Shown here piece by piece: positions 19,416 to 27,615 of a stretch of DNA of 64,000 nucleotides. The position numbers and the translations under genes are program-made. This DNA comes from Pseudomonadota bacterium (GTDB lineage Bacteria; Pseudomonadota; Gammaproteobacteria; CALCKW01): contig JBCCUP010000004.1 in NCBI GenBank assembly GCA_039196715.1, positions 57,290-121,289 of the forward strand, written 5' to 3'. A model generated the notes under the pieces. It was not told the DNA's origin. It saw only the letters and a program-made list of their open reading frames with translations, and did no database searches. Position 1 is the first letter of the stretch. The number at the start of each line of letters is the position of its first letter.

Positions 19416-20459
19416 GTGAAAACCCTGTCCGTCAGCTTGGTGGCCGGTGCCATCGCCTTGGCCAGCCAGTCCGCAATCGCGAGCCGCGACTACATCGAAA
19501 TCGTCGGCTCTTCCACGGTTTACCCCTTTGCCACCGTTGTCGCCGAGCGCTTCGGTCGCAACACCGAATTCAAGACGCCGAAGATCGAATCCACCGGTTC
19601 CGGCGGCGGCATGAAACTGTTCTGCGCCGGCCTCGGTGTCGACACCCCCGATGTCACCAACGCGTCCCGTCGGATCAAGCAGTCCGAGCTCGACAAGTGC
19701 CAGGCCAACGGCGTCACCGACGTGATCGAAGTGCTGATCGGATACGACGGTATCGCGATCGCCAACGCCAAGGGCACCGAGCAACTCAGCCTGAGCCGCC
19801 AGGACCTGTACCTCGCGCTCGCCAAGCAGGTGCCGAACCCGGACGGTTCGGAGACCATGATCGACAACCCCTACACGCTGTGGTCCGAAGTCAACGCCGA
19901 TTTGCCTGCCGCGTCGATCGAGGTAATCGGACCGCCGCCGACATCCGGCACCCGCGACGCCTTCGCCGAGCTGGTGCTCGAGGGTGGTTGCAAGCAGTAC
20001 GACTTCGTCAAGGCGATGCGCAAGTCTGACAAGAACCAGTACAAGGCGTATTGCCACAGTGTGCGCGAGGATGGCGTCTACATCGAAGCCGGCGAGAACG
20101 ACAACCTGATCGTCCAGAAGCTCGAGGCCAACCCCGCCGCACTCGGTGTGTTCGGCTTTTCGTTCCTCGAGCAGAACGCCGACAAGGTGCAGGGCTCACT
20201 GGTGGACGGCGTCGAGCCGAGCTTTGACACGATCGCCGACGGCGACTACCCCGTGTCGCGCCCGCTCTACTTCTACGTCAAGAAAGCGCACATCGGCCAA
20301 ATCCCCGGCATGGCCGAGTTCGTCGCCGAGTTCACCGACATCGACACCATGGGCCCGGAGGGCTACCTGACCGACCGCGGCCTGATCCCGCTCGACGACG
20401 ATGCGCTCGACGAAGTGGCCTCACGTGCGCAGTCCGGCACCCCGCTGACGGCGCTCTGA
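19416..20459 (+). CDS. pstS: Phosphate ABC transporter substrate-binding protein PstS
   Basis: Periplasmic phosphate receptor. A signal peptide ends about residue 22 (ASQSAIAS). Phosphate-binding elements include GSSTVYPF near the N-terminus, ESTGSGGGMKLFCAGLG, and PPPTSGTRDAFAEL in the second lobe. The 347-aa length fits. A strong terminator 30 nt after the stop separates it from pstC, so PstS is probably made in excess over the permease. Confidence 0.96.
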   Translation: MKTLSVSLVAGAIALASQSAIASRDYIEIVGSSTVYPFATVVAERFGRNTEFKTPKIESTGSGGGMKLFCAGLGVDTPDVTNASRRIKQSELDKCQANGVTDVIEVLIGYDGIAIANAKGTEQLSLSRQDLYLALAKQVPNPDGSETMIDNPYTLWSEVNADLPAASIEVIGPPPTSGTRDAFAELVLEGGCKQYDFVKAMRKSDKNQYKAYCHSVREDGVYIEAGENDNLIVQKLEANPAALGVFGFSFLEQNADKVQGSLVDGVEPSFDTIADGDYPVSRPLYFYVKKAHIGQIPGMAEFVAEFTDIDTMGPEGYLTDRGLIPLDDDALDEVASRAQSGTPLTAL

Positions 20460-20488
20460 ATCGGGCGCCGGTGACAGACCGAAGCGCA

Positions 20489-20516
20489 GGCTCGCCGCAC
20501 CGGCGAGCCATTTTTT
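20489..20516 (+). terminator. Rho-independent terminator after pstS
   Basis: A perfect 9-bp stem, GGCTCGCCG and CGGCGAGCC with a 3-nt loop, is followed by A and six T residues. It probably attenuates transcription between pstS and pstCAB-phoU. Confidence 0.88.
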
Positions 20517-20588
20517 GTCCGATACCGATGCCCGCGTTGCTACACTGCGGCCCGCTGCCCCCTCCGGACGCCCACTGACACCCAAGTC

Positions 20589-21971
20589 ATGACCCTCTAC
20601 TCCTTGATCCTGCTGTTGCTCGGACTGACGGTCGCGGCCTACCTCTACGCCAAACACCGCTCACTCCGGACCGTGGGCGGTTGGCGCAATGTCAGCCAGC
20701 TCCACTCGCTGCCCAGCTACTACGGCGCGTTGGCGGCAATCTGGTGTGTCGTGCCTGCATTGATCCTGCTCGTGCTCTGGGGCGTGCTCGAGGGCCCGGT
20801 GATCGACCGCCAGGTGGCCTCGCGAATCGACCCGAGCACGGCTGCGGCGACCAACGTCGACCTGCTGCTCAACCAGGCCAAGAACCTGCTCGAGAGTGGC
20901 AAGCTCGACACGGAGACCGACGAGAACACGCGTGCGCTGGCCGAGCACTACCAAGCGCTGCAAGTCCGTTCGAGCACCCTGCGCACGGTGCTGGCCCTGG
21001 CGCTGGCCATCGCCGGCGCCGCGGTCGCCAGCATGCGCATCACCCGATCCCTGCGCGCGCGCATCAGCGTCGAGCGATTCATGCTCGGCGTGCTCACCGC
21101 GAGCGCCTCGGTCGCGATTCTCACGACCCTCGGCATCGTGCTGTCGGTGCTGTTCGAAGCGTTGCAGTTCTTCCGTCAGATTCCGCCGACCGACTTCCTT
21201 TTCGGCACGGTCTGGAGCCCGCAGACCGCGATCCGCGAAGACCAGGTCGGCGCCTCCGGGTCGTTCGGGGCCATCCCGCTCTTCGTCGGCACGCTGCTGA
21301 TCTCCGCCATCGCGCTGATCGTGGCGGTGCCGATCGGCCTGATGTCGGCAATCTACCTGTCCGAATACGCGCCAAGCGCCGTGCGGTCGGTCGCCAAACC
21401 CGTCATGGAGGTCCTGGCTGGCATACCGACAGTGGTCTACGGCTTCTTTGCCGTGCTGACCGTGGCGCCCGCGATCCGCAATTTCGGTCAGTCGATCGGG
21501 CTGAACGTCGCCTCGGAAAGCGCACTCGCGGCCGGCCTGGTCATGGGCATCATGATCATCCCGTTTGTCTCCTCGCTGTCAGACGATGTGATCAAGGCCG
21601 TGCCCCAGGCCATGCGCGACGGCTCCTTTGGCCTCGGCGCGACCCAGTCCGAAACCATCCGCCAGGTCGTGATCCCGGCGGCGCTGCCCGGCATCGTCGG
21701 CTCGATCCTGCTCGCGGCGTCCCGCGCCATCGGCGAAACCATGATCGTGGTGATGGCAGCTGGGCTATCGGCCAACCTCACGATCAACCCGCTCGAGGCT
21801 GTCACCACCGTCACGGTGCAGATCGTGACCCTGCTCACGGGCGACCAGGAATTCGACTCGGCCAAAACCCTCGCGGCGTTCGCGCTGGGCCTGATGCTGT
21901 TCTTCACCACCCTGTTGCTCAACGTGTTCGCACTCCATGTGGTGCGCAAATACCGCGAGCAGTACGAGTAA
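20589..21971 (+). CDS. pstC: Phosphate ABC transporter permease PstC
   Basis: Inner-membrane permease. The C-terminal two-thirds carries the binding-protein-dependent transport fold, with the EAA-type loop (ALGAT-like FGLGATQSETIRQVVIPAALPGIVG). Six or more hydrophobic segments are visible. At 460 aa it is much longer than E. coli PstC (about 320). The extra length is an N-terminal extension with an additional membrane segment and a soluble region around residues 60-130. It is 6 nt upstream of pstA. Confidence 0.93.
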   Translation: MTLYSLILLLLGLTVAAYLYAKHRSLRTVGGWRNVSQLHSLPSYYGALAAIWCVVPALILLVLWGVLEGPVIDRQVASRIDPSTAAATNVDLLLNQAKNLLESGKLDTETDENTRALAEHYQALQVRSSTLRTVLALALAIAGAAVASMRITRSLRARISVERFMLGVLTASASVAILTTLGIVLSVLFEALQFFRQIPPTDFLFGTVWSPQTAIREDQVGASGSFGAIPLFVGTLLISAIALIVAVPIGLMSAIYLSEYAPSAVRSVAKPVMEVLAGIPTVVYGFFAVLTVAPAIRNFGQSIGLNVASESALAAGLVMGIMIIPFVSSLSDDVIKAVPQAMRDGSFGLGATQSETIRQVVIPAALPGIVGSILLAASRAIGETMIVVMAAGLSANLTINPLEAVTTVTVQIVTLLTGDQEFDSAKTLAAFALGLMLFFTTLLLNVFALHVVRKYREQYE

Positions 21972-21977
21972 CGCGGC

Positions 21978-23255
21978 ATGTCGACCACCACTGCAATCGT
22001 CCGTGCAGGACTCGCCAGGCGCTACGCGCGCGAGCGACGCTTCCGGCTCTGGGGCCTCGCCTCGGTGGTCGCGAGCGGCGTCTTTCTCGTCTTCCTGCTT
22101 GGCAACATCATCACCAAGGCGCTACCGGCGTTCACCTCGACCTACGTGCAGATCGACGTGCCGCTCATGCCCGACGTGCTGCGCCTGCCTGACAACGCCG
22201 GTGCCGAGGACATCGCGAAGGCGCGCTACGGCCGTGCCGTGAAACAAGGCTTGCGGGACATGTTCCCGAACGTCACGAACCGCAAGCAGAAACGGGCGCT
22301 GTACCAGCTCGTCAGTGCGCAGGCCGAGTTCACCTTGGCCGACCGCGTGAAGGCCGACCCTGCGCTGATCGGCACGACCTATTCGCTCTGGGTGCTCGCG
22401 GACGACGACCTCGACACTTACCGCAAGAACCCCGCGTTGCAAGCGGTGCCCGAGGAAGACCGCCGGTTCAAGGATGTGCAAGTTGGCTGGCTCGATCAAC
22501 TCGAGGCCGAGGACCGCATTGCCACCCGCTTCAACTGGACCTTCTTCGAACGCGGCGACTCGCGCGAACCCGAACTCGCCGGCATCCGCGGGGCGCTGGC
22601 GGGCAGTTTCTACACCCTGATCGTGACGCTCCTGTTGTCGTTCCCGATCGGCGTCGCCGCGGCGGTCTACCTCGAGAGCTTCGCACCGCGTAACCGCCTG
22701 ACCGACCTGATCGAGGTCAACATCAACAATCTGGCCGCTGTGCCCTCGATCGTCTTCGGCCTGCTTGGCGTGGCCGTGTTCATCAACTTCCTGCACCTGC
22801 CGCGCTCGGCGCCGTTGGTCGGCGGCATCGTGCTGTCACTGATGACCTTGCCGACGATCATCATCGCGAGCCGCGCCGCGATCAAATCGGTGCCGCCGTC
22901 GATTGCCGACGCGGCGCTCGGGCTCGGTGCGTCGCGCATGCAGGCGATCACCCACCACGTGCTGCCGCTCGCGATGCCCGGCATCCTGACCGGCACCATC
23001 ATCGGCATGGCCCAGGCGCTCGGCGAAACGGCGCCGCTCCTGATGATCGGCATGGTGGCGTTCATCGTCGATGTGCCAACCAGCGTCACGGACCCGGCCA
23101 CGGTCCTGCCCGTGCAGGTGTACCTCTGGTCCGACAGCCCCGAGCGCGCCTTCACCGAGCGCACGTCGGCGGCCATCGTGGTCCTGTTGGTCTTTTTGAT
23201 TATGATGAACGCGTTTGCCGTGTACCTGCGCAAGCGTTTCGAGCGCAGCTGGTAG
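21978..23255 (+). CDS. pstA: Phosphate ABC transporter permease PstA
   Basis: Second permease subunit. The transport domain occupies about residues 200-425, with the EAA loop [30 protein letters not shown]. One N-terminal span (about 28-50) is followed by a roughly 150-residue periplasmic insert before the core. At 425 aa it exceeds E. coli PstA (about 296) in the same way as PstC, suggesting the two inserts co-evolved. pstB follows after 29 nt. Confidence 0.93.
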   Translation: MSTTTAIVRAGLARRYARERRFRLWGLASVVASGVFLVFLLGNIITKALPAFTSTYVQIDVPLMPDVLRLPDNAGAEDIAKARYGRAVKQGLRDMFPNVTNRKQKRALYQLVSAQAEFTLADRVKADPALIGTTYSLWVLADDDLDTYRKNPALQAVPEEDRRFKDVQVGWLDQLEAEDRIATRFNWTFFERGDSREPELAGIRGALAGSFYTLIVTLLLSFPIGVAAAVYLESFAPRNRLTDLIEVNINNLAAVPSIVFGLLGVAVFINFLHLPRSAPLVGGIVLSLMTLPTIIIASRAAIKSVPPSIADAALGLGASRMQAITHHVLPLAMPGILTGTIIGMAQALGETAPLLMIGMVAFIVDVPTSVTDPATVLPVQVYLWSDSPERAFTERTSAAIVVLLVFLIMMNAFAVYLRKRFERSW

Positions 23256-23284
23256 CCGCGCACCACCCCACCGGACGTTCTCGC

Positions 23285-24160
23285 ATGACCACGTATACCG
23301 AGACAGCGCCTCTGACCCCGGCCGCCCACGCCGAGTCCGCCGCACCCGACCTCGAAGGTCAGTTGGAACAGTTTGACGGCACGGTGGGCAACGTGCGGGT
23401 GGAGGACGCCAAGATGCGCATGTCAGCGGTCGACGTGCACTACGGCGAAACGCAGGCGATTCACGGGGTCGACCTGGACCTCGGCAAGACCGAGGTCATG
23501 GCGATGATCGGCCCCTCGGGCTGCGGCAAGTCGACCTTCCTGCGCTGCCTGAACCGCATGAACGACACGATCGAGAGCTGCCGCGTGTCAGGCGAGCTCA
23601 CGCTGGACGGCGAGGACATCTACGACAAATCGCAGGACGTGGTGCTGCTGCGTGCCCGCGTCGGCATCGTCTTTCAGAAGCCCAACCCCTTTCCCAAGTC
23701 GATCTACGACAACGTCGCCTACGGCCCCCGGATTCACGGGCTTGCCTCAAGCAAATCGCAACTTGACGACATCGTCGAACAAAGCCTGCGCCGTGCGAGC
23801 CTCTGGAGTGAGGTCAAGGATCGCCTGGACAAGCCCGGCACCGGCCTGTCTGGCGGTCAGCAGCAGCGCCTTTGCATCGCGCGCACCATCGCAGTGAGCC
23901 CCGAGGTGATCCTGATGGATGAACCCTGCTCTGCGCTGGATCCGATCGCCACGGCGAAAATCGAGGAACTCATCGACGAGCTCGGCAAGAACTACTCGAT
24001 CGCCATCGTCACACACTCGATGCAACAGGCCGCGCGGGTGTCGGACCGAACGGCCTATTTCCACCTCGGGCGCCTGGTGGAAGTGGGCGCCACCAACGAC
24101 ATCTTCACCAACCCCAGTCACCAATTGACTGAAAACTACATCACAGGACGGTTCGGCTGA
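23285..24160 (+). CDS. pstB: Phosphate ABC transporter ATPase PstB
   Basis: Cytoplasmic ATPase energising phosphate uptake. Walker [10 protein letters not shown] lies at residues 76-84, the signature [13 protein letters not shown] follows, and Walker B is [13 protein letters not shown]. The switch His lies in [15 protein letters not shown]. The first 40 residues form a non-conserved leader, so a later start is possible. Its stop overlaps the phoU ATG by one base. Confidence 0.96.
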   Translation: MTTYTETAPLTPAAHAESAAPDLEGQLEQFDGTVGNVRVEDAKMRMSAVDVHYGETQAIHGVDLDLGKTEVMAMIGPSGCGKSTFLRCLNRMNDTIESCRVSGELTLDGEDIYDKSQDVVLLRARVGIVFQKPNPFPKSIYDNVAYGPRIHGLASSKSQLDDIVEQSLRRASLWSEVKDRLDKPGTGLSGGQQQRLCIARTIAVSPEVILMDEPCSALDPIATAKIEELIDELGKNYSIAIVTHSMQQAARVSDRTAYFHLGRLVEVGATNDIFTNPSHQLTENYITGRFG

Positions 24161-24870
24161 TGGACAGAGTCGGCGTCGACAATTTGAACCTCAACCAACA
24201 CACCTCGCACCGCTACAACGAAGAGCTCGAGGACGTGCGCAACCGCGTGCTGCAGATGGGCGGCCTGGTCGAACAGCAGGTCGCCAACGGGCTCAAGGCG
24301 CTGCTCGACGTCGACAGCGAGTTGGGCCAGGAAGTGCTGGACACCGACCACCAGGTCAACGGCATGGAAGTCGAGATCGACGAGCTGTGCACGCAGGTCT
24401 TGGCGCTGCGGCAGCCGGCCGCCTCCGACCTCCGCCTCGTGCTGATGGTGATTAAGACCATCACCGACCTCGAGCGCATCGGAGACGAGGCACAGAAACT
24501 CGGTCGCGTGTCGGTGTCGCTCTCGACCCAGCCGCGCCGACCGGCCTACTACGCCGAGCTCCGGCACCTCGGCGAGCACGTCAAGGCGGTGCTGCGCGAC
24601 ACGCTCGACGCCTTTGCCCGGATGGACGTGGACGCGGCACTGCGCACGGCAAAGCAGGACGGCGACATCGACCGCGAATACGACTCGCTGTCCCGCCTGC
24701 TGATCTCGCACATGATGGAAGACCCGCGCGAAATCCGAAACATCCTCGAAGTGAGCTGGTGCGCCCGGGCCCTCGAGCGGATCGGCGACCACGCCAACAA
24801 CATCTGCGAGTACGTGGTGTATCTGGTGCACGGCAAGGACATCCGCCACACCAAGGGTCGCCCCGATTAG
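24160..24870 (+). CDS. phoU: Phosphate signalling regulator PhoU
   Basis: Cytoplasmic helical protein that links PstSCAB transport state to PhoR and represses the regulon at high phosphate. Two repeated three-helix PhoU modules are visible, each with an acidic metal-binding E/D..R..D pattern (ITDLERIGDEAQKLGR and WCARALERIGDHANNICEYV). At 236 aa the length fits. It is coupled to pstB (TGATG). The rsmJ reading frame runs on from its end. Confidence 0.96.
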   Translation: MDRVGVDNLNLNQHTSHRYNEELEDVRNRVLQMGGLVEQQVANGLKALLDVDSELGQEVLDTDHQVNGMEVEIDELCTQVLALRQPAASDLRLVLMVIKTITDLERIGDEAQKLGRVSVSLSTQPRRPAYYAELRHLGEHVKAVLRDTLDAFARMDVDAALRTAKQDGDIDREYDSLSRLLISHMMEDPREIRNILEVSWCARALERIGDHANNICEYVVYLVHGKDIRHTKGRPD

Positions 24871-24904
24871 GCCCCACGCCGGGGAGCCGCTCACGGTTGA
24901 TTTC

Positions 24905-25507
24905 GTGGGTGGGCGGATGGCGCACCGGCGCCGGTTCGGCGGGGGCCGCGGGCAACCGCTGGCGCGCGCTGTCGGGGTGCGGGGCACGCCGGCGCCCCGC
25001 GTGGTCGACGCGACCGCAGGCGTCGGCACCGATGCCTTCGTGCTGGCGTCGCTCGGCTGCACCGTGACCTTGATCGAACGCGTGCCCGAGGCGGCCACGG
25101 CACTGCGCACGGCCCTGGCCGAGGCGCGCGCGCACCCGGACACCGGCGCCATCGCCGAGCGCATGACCGTGGTCGAGGGCGATGCCATCGCCTTGTTGGC
25201 CGCACCCGAGCTCGACGCACCCGAGGTGGTCTACATCGATCCCATGTACCCCCGCAGCAAGCACACCGCCGCCAACGCCCGCGCGATGCAGCGCTTGCAG
25301 CTCCTCGCGGGTGCCGACACCGACAGCGACCAACTGCTCGACGTCGCCCTGAACGTCGCCACCCGACGCGTGGTGGTCAAGCGGCCGCGCACCGCGCCGT
25401 GCCTGACCGGGCCCGCACCGAGTGGCGACCTGCGTTCCGCGCACACGCGCTACGATCTCTACGGCGGCGCCCTGCTCCGGGCCGTGCGCACTGCCGGGGC
25501 CAACTGA
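24905..25507 (+). CDS. rsmJ: 16S rRNA (guanine-1516-N2) methyltransferase RsmJ, apparently N-truncated
   Basis: SAM-dependent methyltransferase. The RsmJ hallmarks HRRRFGGGRGQ, VDATAGVGTDAFVLASLGC (SAM loop), YIDPMYP (catalytic DPMYP/DPMFP motif) and VVVKRP are all present. The product from the GTG at 24905 is 200 aa, against about 250 for the family. In-frame codons just upstream still read PLTVDFVGG, a conserved RsmJ segment, but no ATG, GTG or TTG precedes it before phoU is entered. Either a rare start (for example the ATT at 24866) is used or the N-terminal domain has been lost. Confidence 0.8.
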   Translation: MGGRMAHRRRFGGGRGQPLARAVGVRGTPAPRVVDATAGVGTDAFVLASLGCTVTLIERVPEAATALRTALAEARAHPDTGAIAERMTVVEGDAIALLAAPELDAPEVVYIDPMYPRSKHTAANARAMQRLQLLAGADTDSDQLLDVALNVATRRVVVKRPRTAPCLTGPAPSGDLRSAHTRYDLYGGALLRAVRTAGAN

Positions 25508-25543
25508 CATGCGCCGGCCCCTGAACCGCGTGTCCCCAGCACC

Positions 25544-26020
25544 GTGACCGACGACCACGCCCCTCAGCGCACCATCTGGGTGGACGCCGACGCCTGTCCC
25601 GTCGCGCTGCGCGAGCTGCTGTGCCGCGCCGCCGAACGCTGCGCCATGCGCACTGTGTTCATCGCCAACCACGCCCTGCCGCTGCCGCGCTCCGCGCACG
25701 TGGTCGGCGTGCAGGTGCCCCGCGGTTACGACGTCGCCGACCACGAAATCGTGCAGCGGTGTCAGCCGGGTGACCTCGTGATCACCGCGGATGTCCCGCT
25801 CGCCGCAGACGTCGTTGCCCGCGGCGCCACCGGGTTGAGCCCCCGCGGTGAGCCCTTCACCGCCGACAACGTCCGCGCCCGCCTGCAGATGCGCGACTTC
25901 ATGGACACCCTGCGCGCCAGCGGCGTGGACACCGGCGGCGCCGCCCCGCTGAGCCCGGCCGACCGCCAACGCTTCGCCAACCACCTCGACCGCTGGCTAC
26001 AGCAGCACACGCAGTCCTGA
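25544..26020 (+). CDS. YaiI/YqxD family (DUF188) protein
   Basis: Protein of 158 aa with the DUF188 motifs: WVDADACPVALRELL at the N-terminus, the central GYDVADHEIVQRCQPGDLVITADVPLAADVV, and the later ARGATGLSPRGEPFTADNV. The clustered Asp residues suggest a PIN-like nuclease fold. The function is not established. The GTG at 25544 lies 37 nt after rsmJ. The gene converges with ribH across an unusual inverted repeat. Confidence 0.9.
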   Translation: MTDDHAPQRTIWVDADACPVALRELLCRAAERCAMRTVFIANHALPLPRSAHVVGVQVPRGYDVADHEIVQRCQPGDLVITADVPLAADVVARGATGLSPRGEPFTADNVRARLQMRDFMDTLRASGVDTGGAAPLSPADRQRFANHLDRWLQQHTQS

Positions 26021-26032
26021 GACAGCTTGTTG

Positions 26033-26217
26033 GATGCTGTCGTCACGAGTTGAAGACTCGAGCGAAAACAGCGCCGGCGTGGAACGATTTGCGAGAACCG
26101 CAGCGCAGTGTACGTGTTGGTACAGGCCAGCAGCGGAAGCGCAGCAAAGCGTGCGACGTACGACGTACGACGCCCGCGCCGTTTACAGCCGATTATCCGG
26201 CTCGTGACGACAGCATC
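26033..26217. repeat. 17-bp perfect inverted repeat bracketing the yaiI-ribH intergenic region
   Basis: GATGCTGTCGTCACGAG at 26033-26049 is repeated exactly in inverse orientation at 26201-26217, with 151 bp between. The right copy ends in the ribH stop codon. Inside are a small hairpin (CGAGT...ACTCG, 26046-26060) and a 7-bp tandem array (GACGTAC, about 26155-26172). There is no obvious target duplication and no open frame. Confidence 0.85.
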
Positions 26218-26666
26218 TAGAGCGCGGCCAGGGCCGCAAGCTGGGCGTCGACGGCGTTCGCGGCCTCGCGCCCTTTATCGACGAAGTGGGCGTGAAACTG
26301 GTTGCGGTGGTACTCGCCGTCGTGGAAGTGGTGGGGCGTGAGCGAGACCGAAAACACCGGCACGTCGGTGTCGAGCTGCACACGCATCAGGCCGTCGACC
26401 ACCGCGCTGGCGACGAAATCGTGCCGGTAGATGCCGCCGTCGACGACCAGGGCGGCGGCGACCACCGCGTCGACCTCGCCGGTGGCGGCGAGCCGTTTGG
26501 CCATCAGCGGCATTTCGAAGGCACCCGGCACGTCGACGACACGCAACCCGGAATCAGGGTGGCCGAGTTCGGCTGCCCGCGCGCGAAAACCCACCAGGGC
26601 CTGATCGACAATCTCGGCGTGCCAGCGCGCCCGGATGAAGGCGATGTTGGCGTTGTGAAGTGACAT
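26217..26666 (-). CDS. ribH: 6,7-dimethyl-8-ribityllumazine synthase, RibH2 type
   Basis: Penultimate enzyme of riboflavin synthesis, condensing the ribityl pyrimidine with dihydroxybutanone phosphate. Motifs are IAFIRARWHAEIVDQ, VDVPGAFEMPL, AAALVVDGGIYRHDFVASAVVDGLM and SLTPHHFHD. The GGIYRHDFV and TPHHFH segments resemble the Brucella/rhizobial RibH2 class rather than the usual icosahedral form. The ATG at 26666 gives 149 aa. It stands alone, with no other rib gene beside it, under an FMN riboswitch. Confidence 0.93.
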   Translation of the reverse strand: MSLHNANIAFIRARWHAEIVDQALVGFRARAAELGHPDSGLRVVDVPGAFEMPLMAKRLAATGEVDAVVAAALVVDGGIYRHDFVASAVVDGLMRVQLDTDVPVFSVSLTPHHFHDGEYHRNQFHAHFVDKGREAANAVDAQLAALAAL

Positions 26667-26668
26667 GT

Positions 26669-26699
26669 GTGCGCCCCGTGTTGCGAAAACCAACGGGGC
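26669..26699 (-). promoter_or_regulatory. Hairpin occluding the ribH ribosome-binding site
   Basis: Just upstream of the ribH ATG the transcript can form a stem GCCCCGU/ACGGGGC with a 13-nt loop. The 3' arm contains the only ribosome-binding-site-like GGGG, about 12 nt before the ATG. No U tract follows. The placement suggests the riboswitch acts on translation initiation. Confidence 0.6.
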
Positions 26700-26755
26700 G
26701 GCGCCGCTCACGACCGCACGCCGCGCGCACGCGCGGCGCGCCGGATCGGCGCGGC

Positions 26756-26968
26756 GTTCTCTCACATCCGGACTGTCGGAGCGCACTAGCGCACCCGCTG
26801 CACGGGCGCCCTTCGCGCTCTCACCGTCGGCTCCAGAGTCTCACTGGATCTGCTGACCTTCGACCAACCCAAGGGGTTCGGTCGAAGCGCTCGCGGGCTG
26901 CCGCACACGGCGACCTGTGCCACCGGTGCGTTCACCGCCGGTGGGGAATTCCACCCCGCCCCGAGAAC
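26756..26968 (-). promoter_or_regulatory. FMN riboswitch (RFN element)
   Basis: The minus strand carries the conserved RFN blocks in order: UUCUCGGGGCGGGGU, AAUUCCCCACCGGCGGU, AGCCCGCGAGCG, GGUCAGCAGAUCC with GUGAGACUCUGGAGCCGACGGU, and AGUCCGGAUGUGAGAGAAC. The P1 helix pairs GUUCUC (26968-26963) with GAGAAC (26761-26756). It lies about 90 nt upstream of ribH and should repress it when FMN is abundant. Confidence 0.97.
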
Positions 26969-26974
26969 GGCGCC

Positions 26975-27003
26975 AGACTACGCGCTCAGGCCGACACCGG
27001 CAA
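26975..27003 (-). promoter_or_regulatory. Sigma-70-like promoter of the ribH riboswitch transcript
   Basis: TTGCCG and TAGTCT are 17 bp apart on the minus strand. The predicted start about 7 nt downstream (near 26968) coincides with the first base of the riboswitch P1 helix. The -35 overlaps the region just past the yajQ stop. Confidence 0.55.
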
Positions 27004-27007
27004 GGGT

Positions 27008-27490
27008 TCAATCGCGAAAGTTGTTGAACTGCAGCGGTTGCCCGAGTTCGGCCCCGCGGATCACCGCCATCACCTTCTGCAGGTCGTCACGCTTCTTGCC
27101 GCTGACGCGCACCTGGTCACCCTGGACTGCAGCCTGCACCTTGAGTTTGCTGTCCTTGACCAGCTTGACGACCTTGCGGGCCAGGTCCTTGTCGACCCCC
27201 TCGCGCACCGTGATCAGTTGACGCGCCCGCTGGCCGGTGGGCTCGACTGCACCCTCGTCCAGGCACTGGACGTCGATACCGCGCTTCGCCAGCCGTTCGT
27301 ACAGCATGGGGCGAATCTGCTTGACCTGGAAATCGCTTTGCGCAGACAGGGTCAGCGTGGGTGTGTTGAGCTCCACCCTGGCGTCAGCGCCCTTGAAGTC
27401 GAAGCGGTTGCCGATCTCGCGGTTGACCTGGTCGATGGCGTTCTGAAGTTCGTGGGCGTCCACCTCGGACACGATGTCGAATGAGGGCAT
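27008..27490 (-). CDS. yajQ: YajQ family nucleotide-binding protein
   Basis: Protein of 160 aa, full family length. The N-terminus MPSFDIVSEVDAHELQNAIDQVNREIGNRFDFKG and the later LRKGIDV-like AKRGIDVQCLD and VRVSGKKRDDLQKVMAVIR are diagnostic. YajQ has two RNA-recognition-like folds. Some members bind cyclic di-GMP and modulate transcription; whether this one does is unknown. That possibility gains interest from the two diguanylate cyclases in the window. It is divergent from pdxH. Confidence 0.95.
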   Translation of the reverse strand: MPSFDIVSEVDAHELQNAIDQVNREIGNRFDFKGADARVELNTPTLTLSAQSDFQVKQIRPMLYERLAKRGIDVQCLDEGAVEPTGQRARQLITVREGVDKDLARKVVKLVKDSKLKVQAAVQGDQVRVSGKKRDDLQKVMAVIRGAELGQPLQFNNFRD

Positions 27491-27615
27491 GGCACTCTCC
27501 GGGGGCGGTTGTCGGGACCTGAATCGCCCGCGATTCTAGCAACCCGAGGTGCCTCGCGGAGCAGCCGTGTACACTGCGGGGCCCCACACTCTCCGTCGAA
27601 CCGCCGACACCCGCC

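Noticed and set aside
26033..26217. Insertion sequence remnant
   Set aside because: No transposase fragment and no target-site duplication flank the repeats; kept only as a repeat feature.
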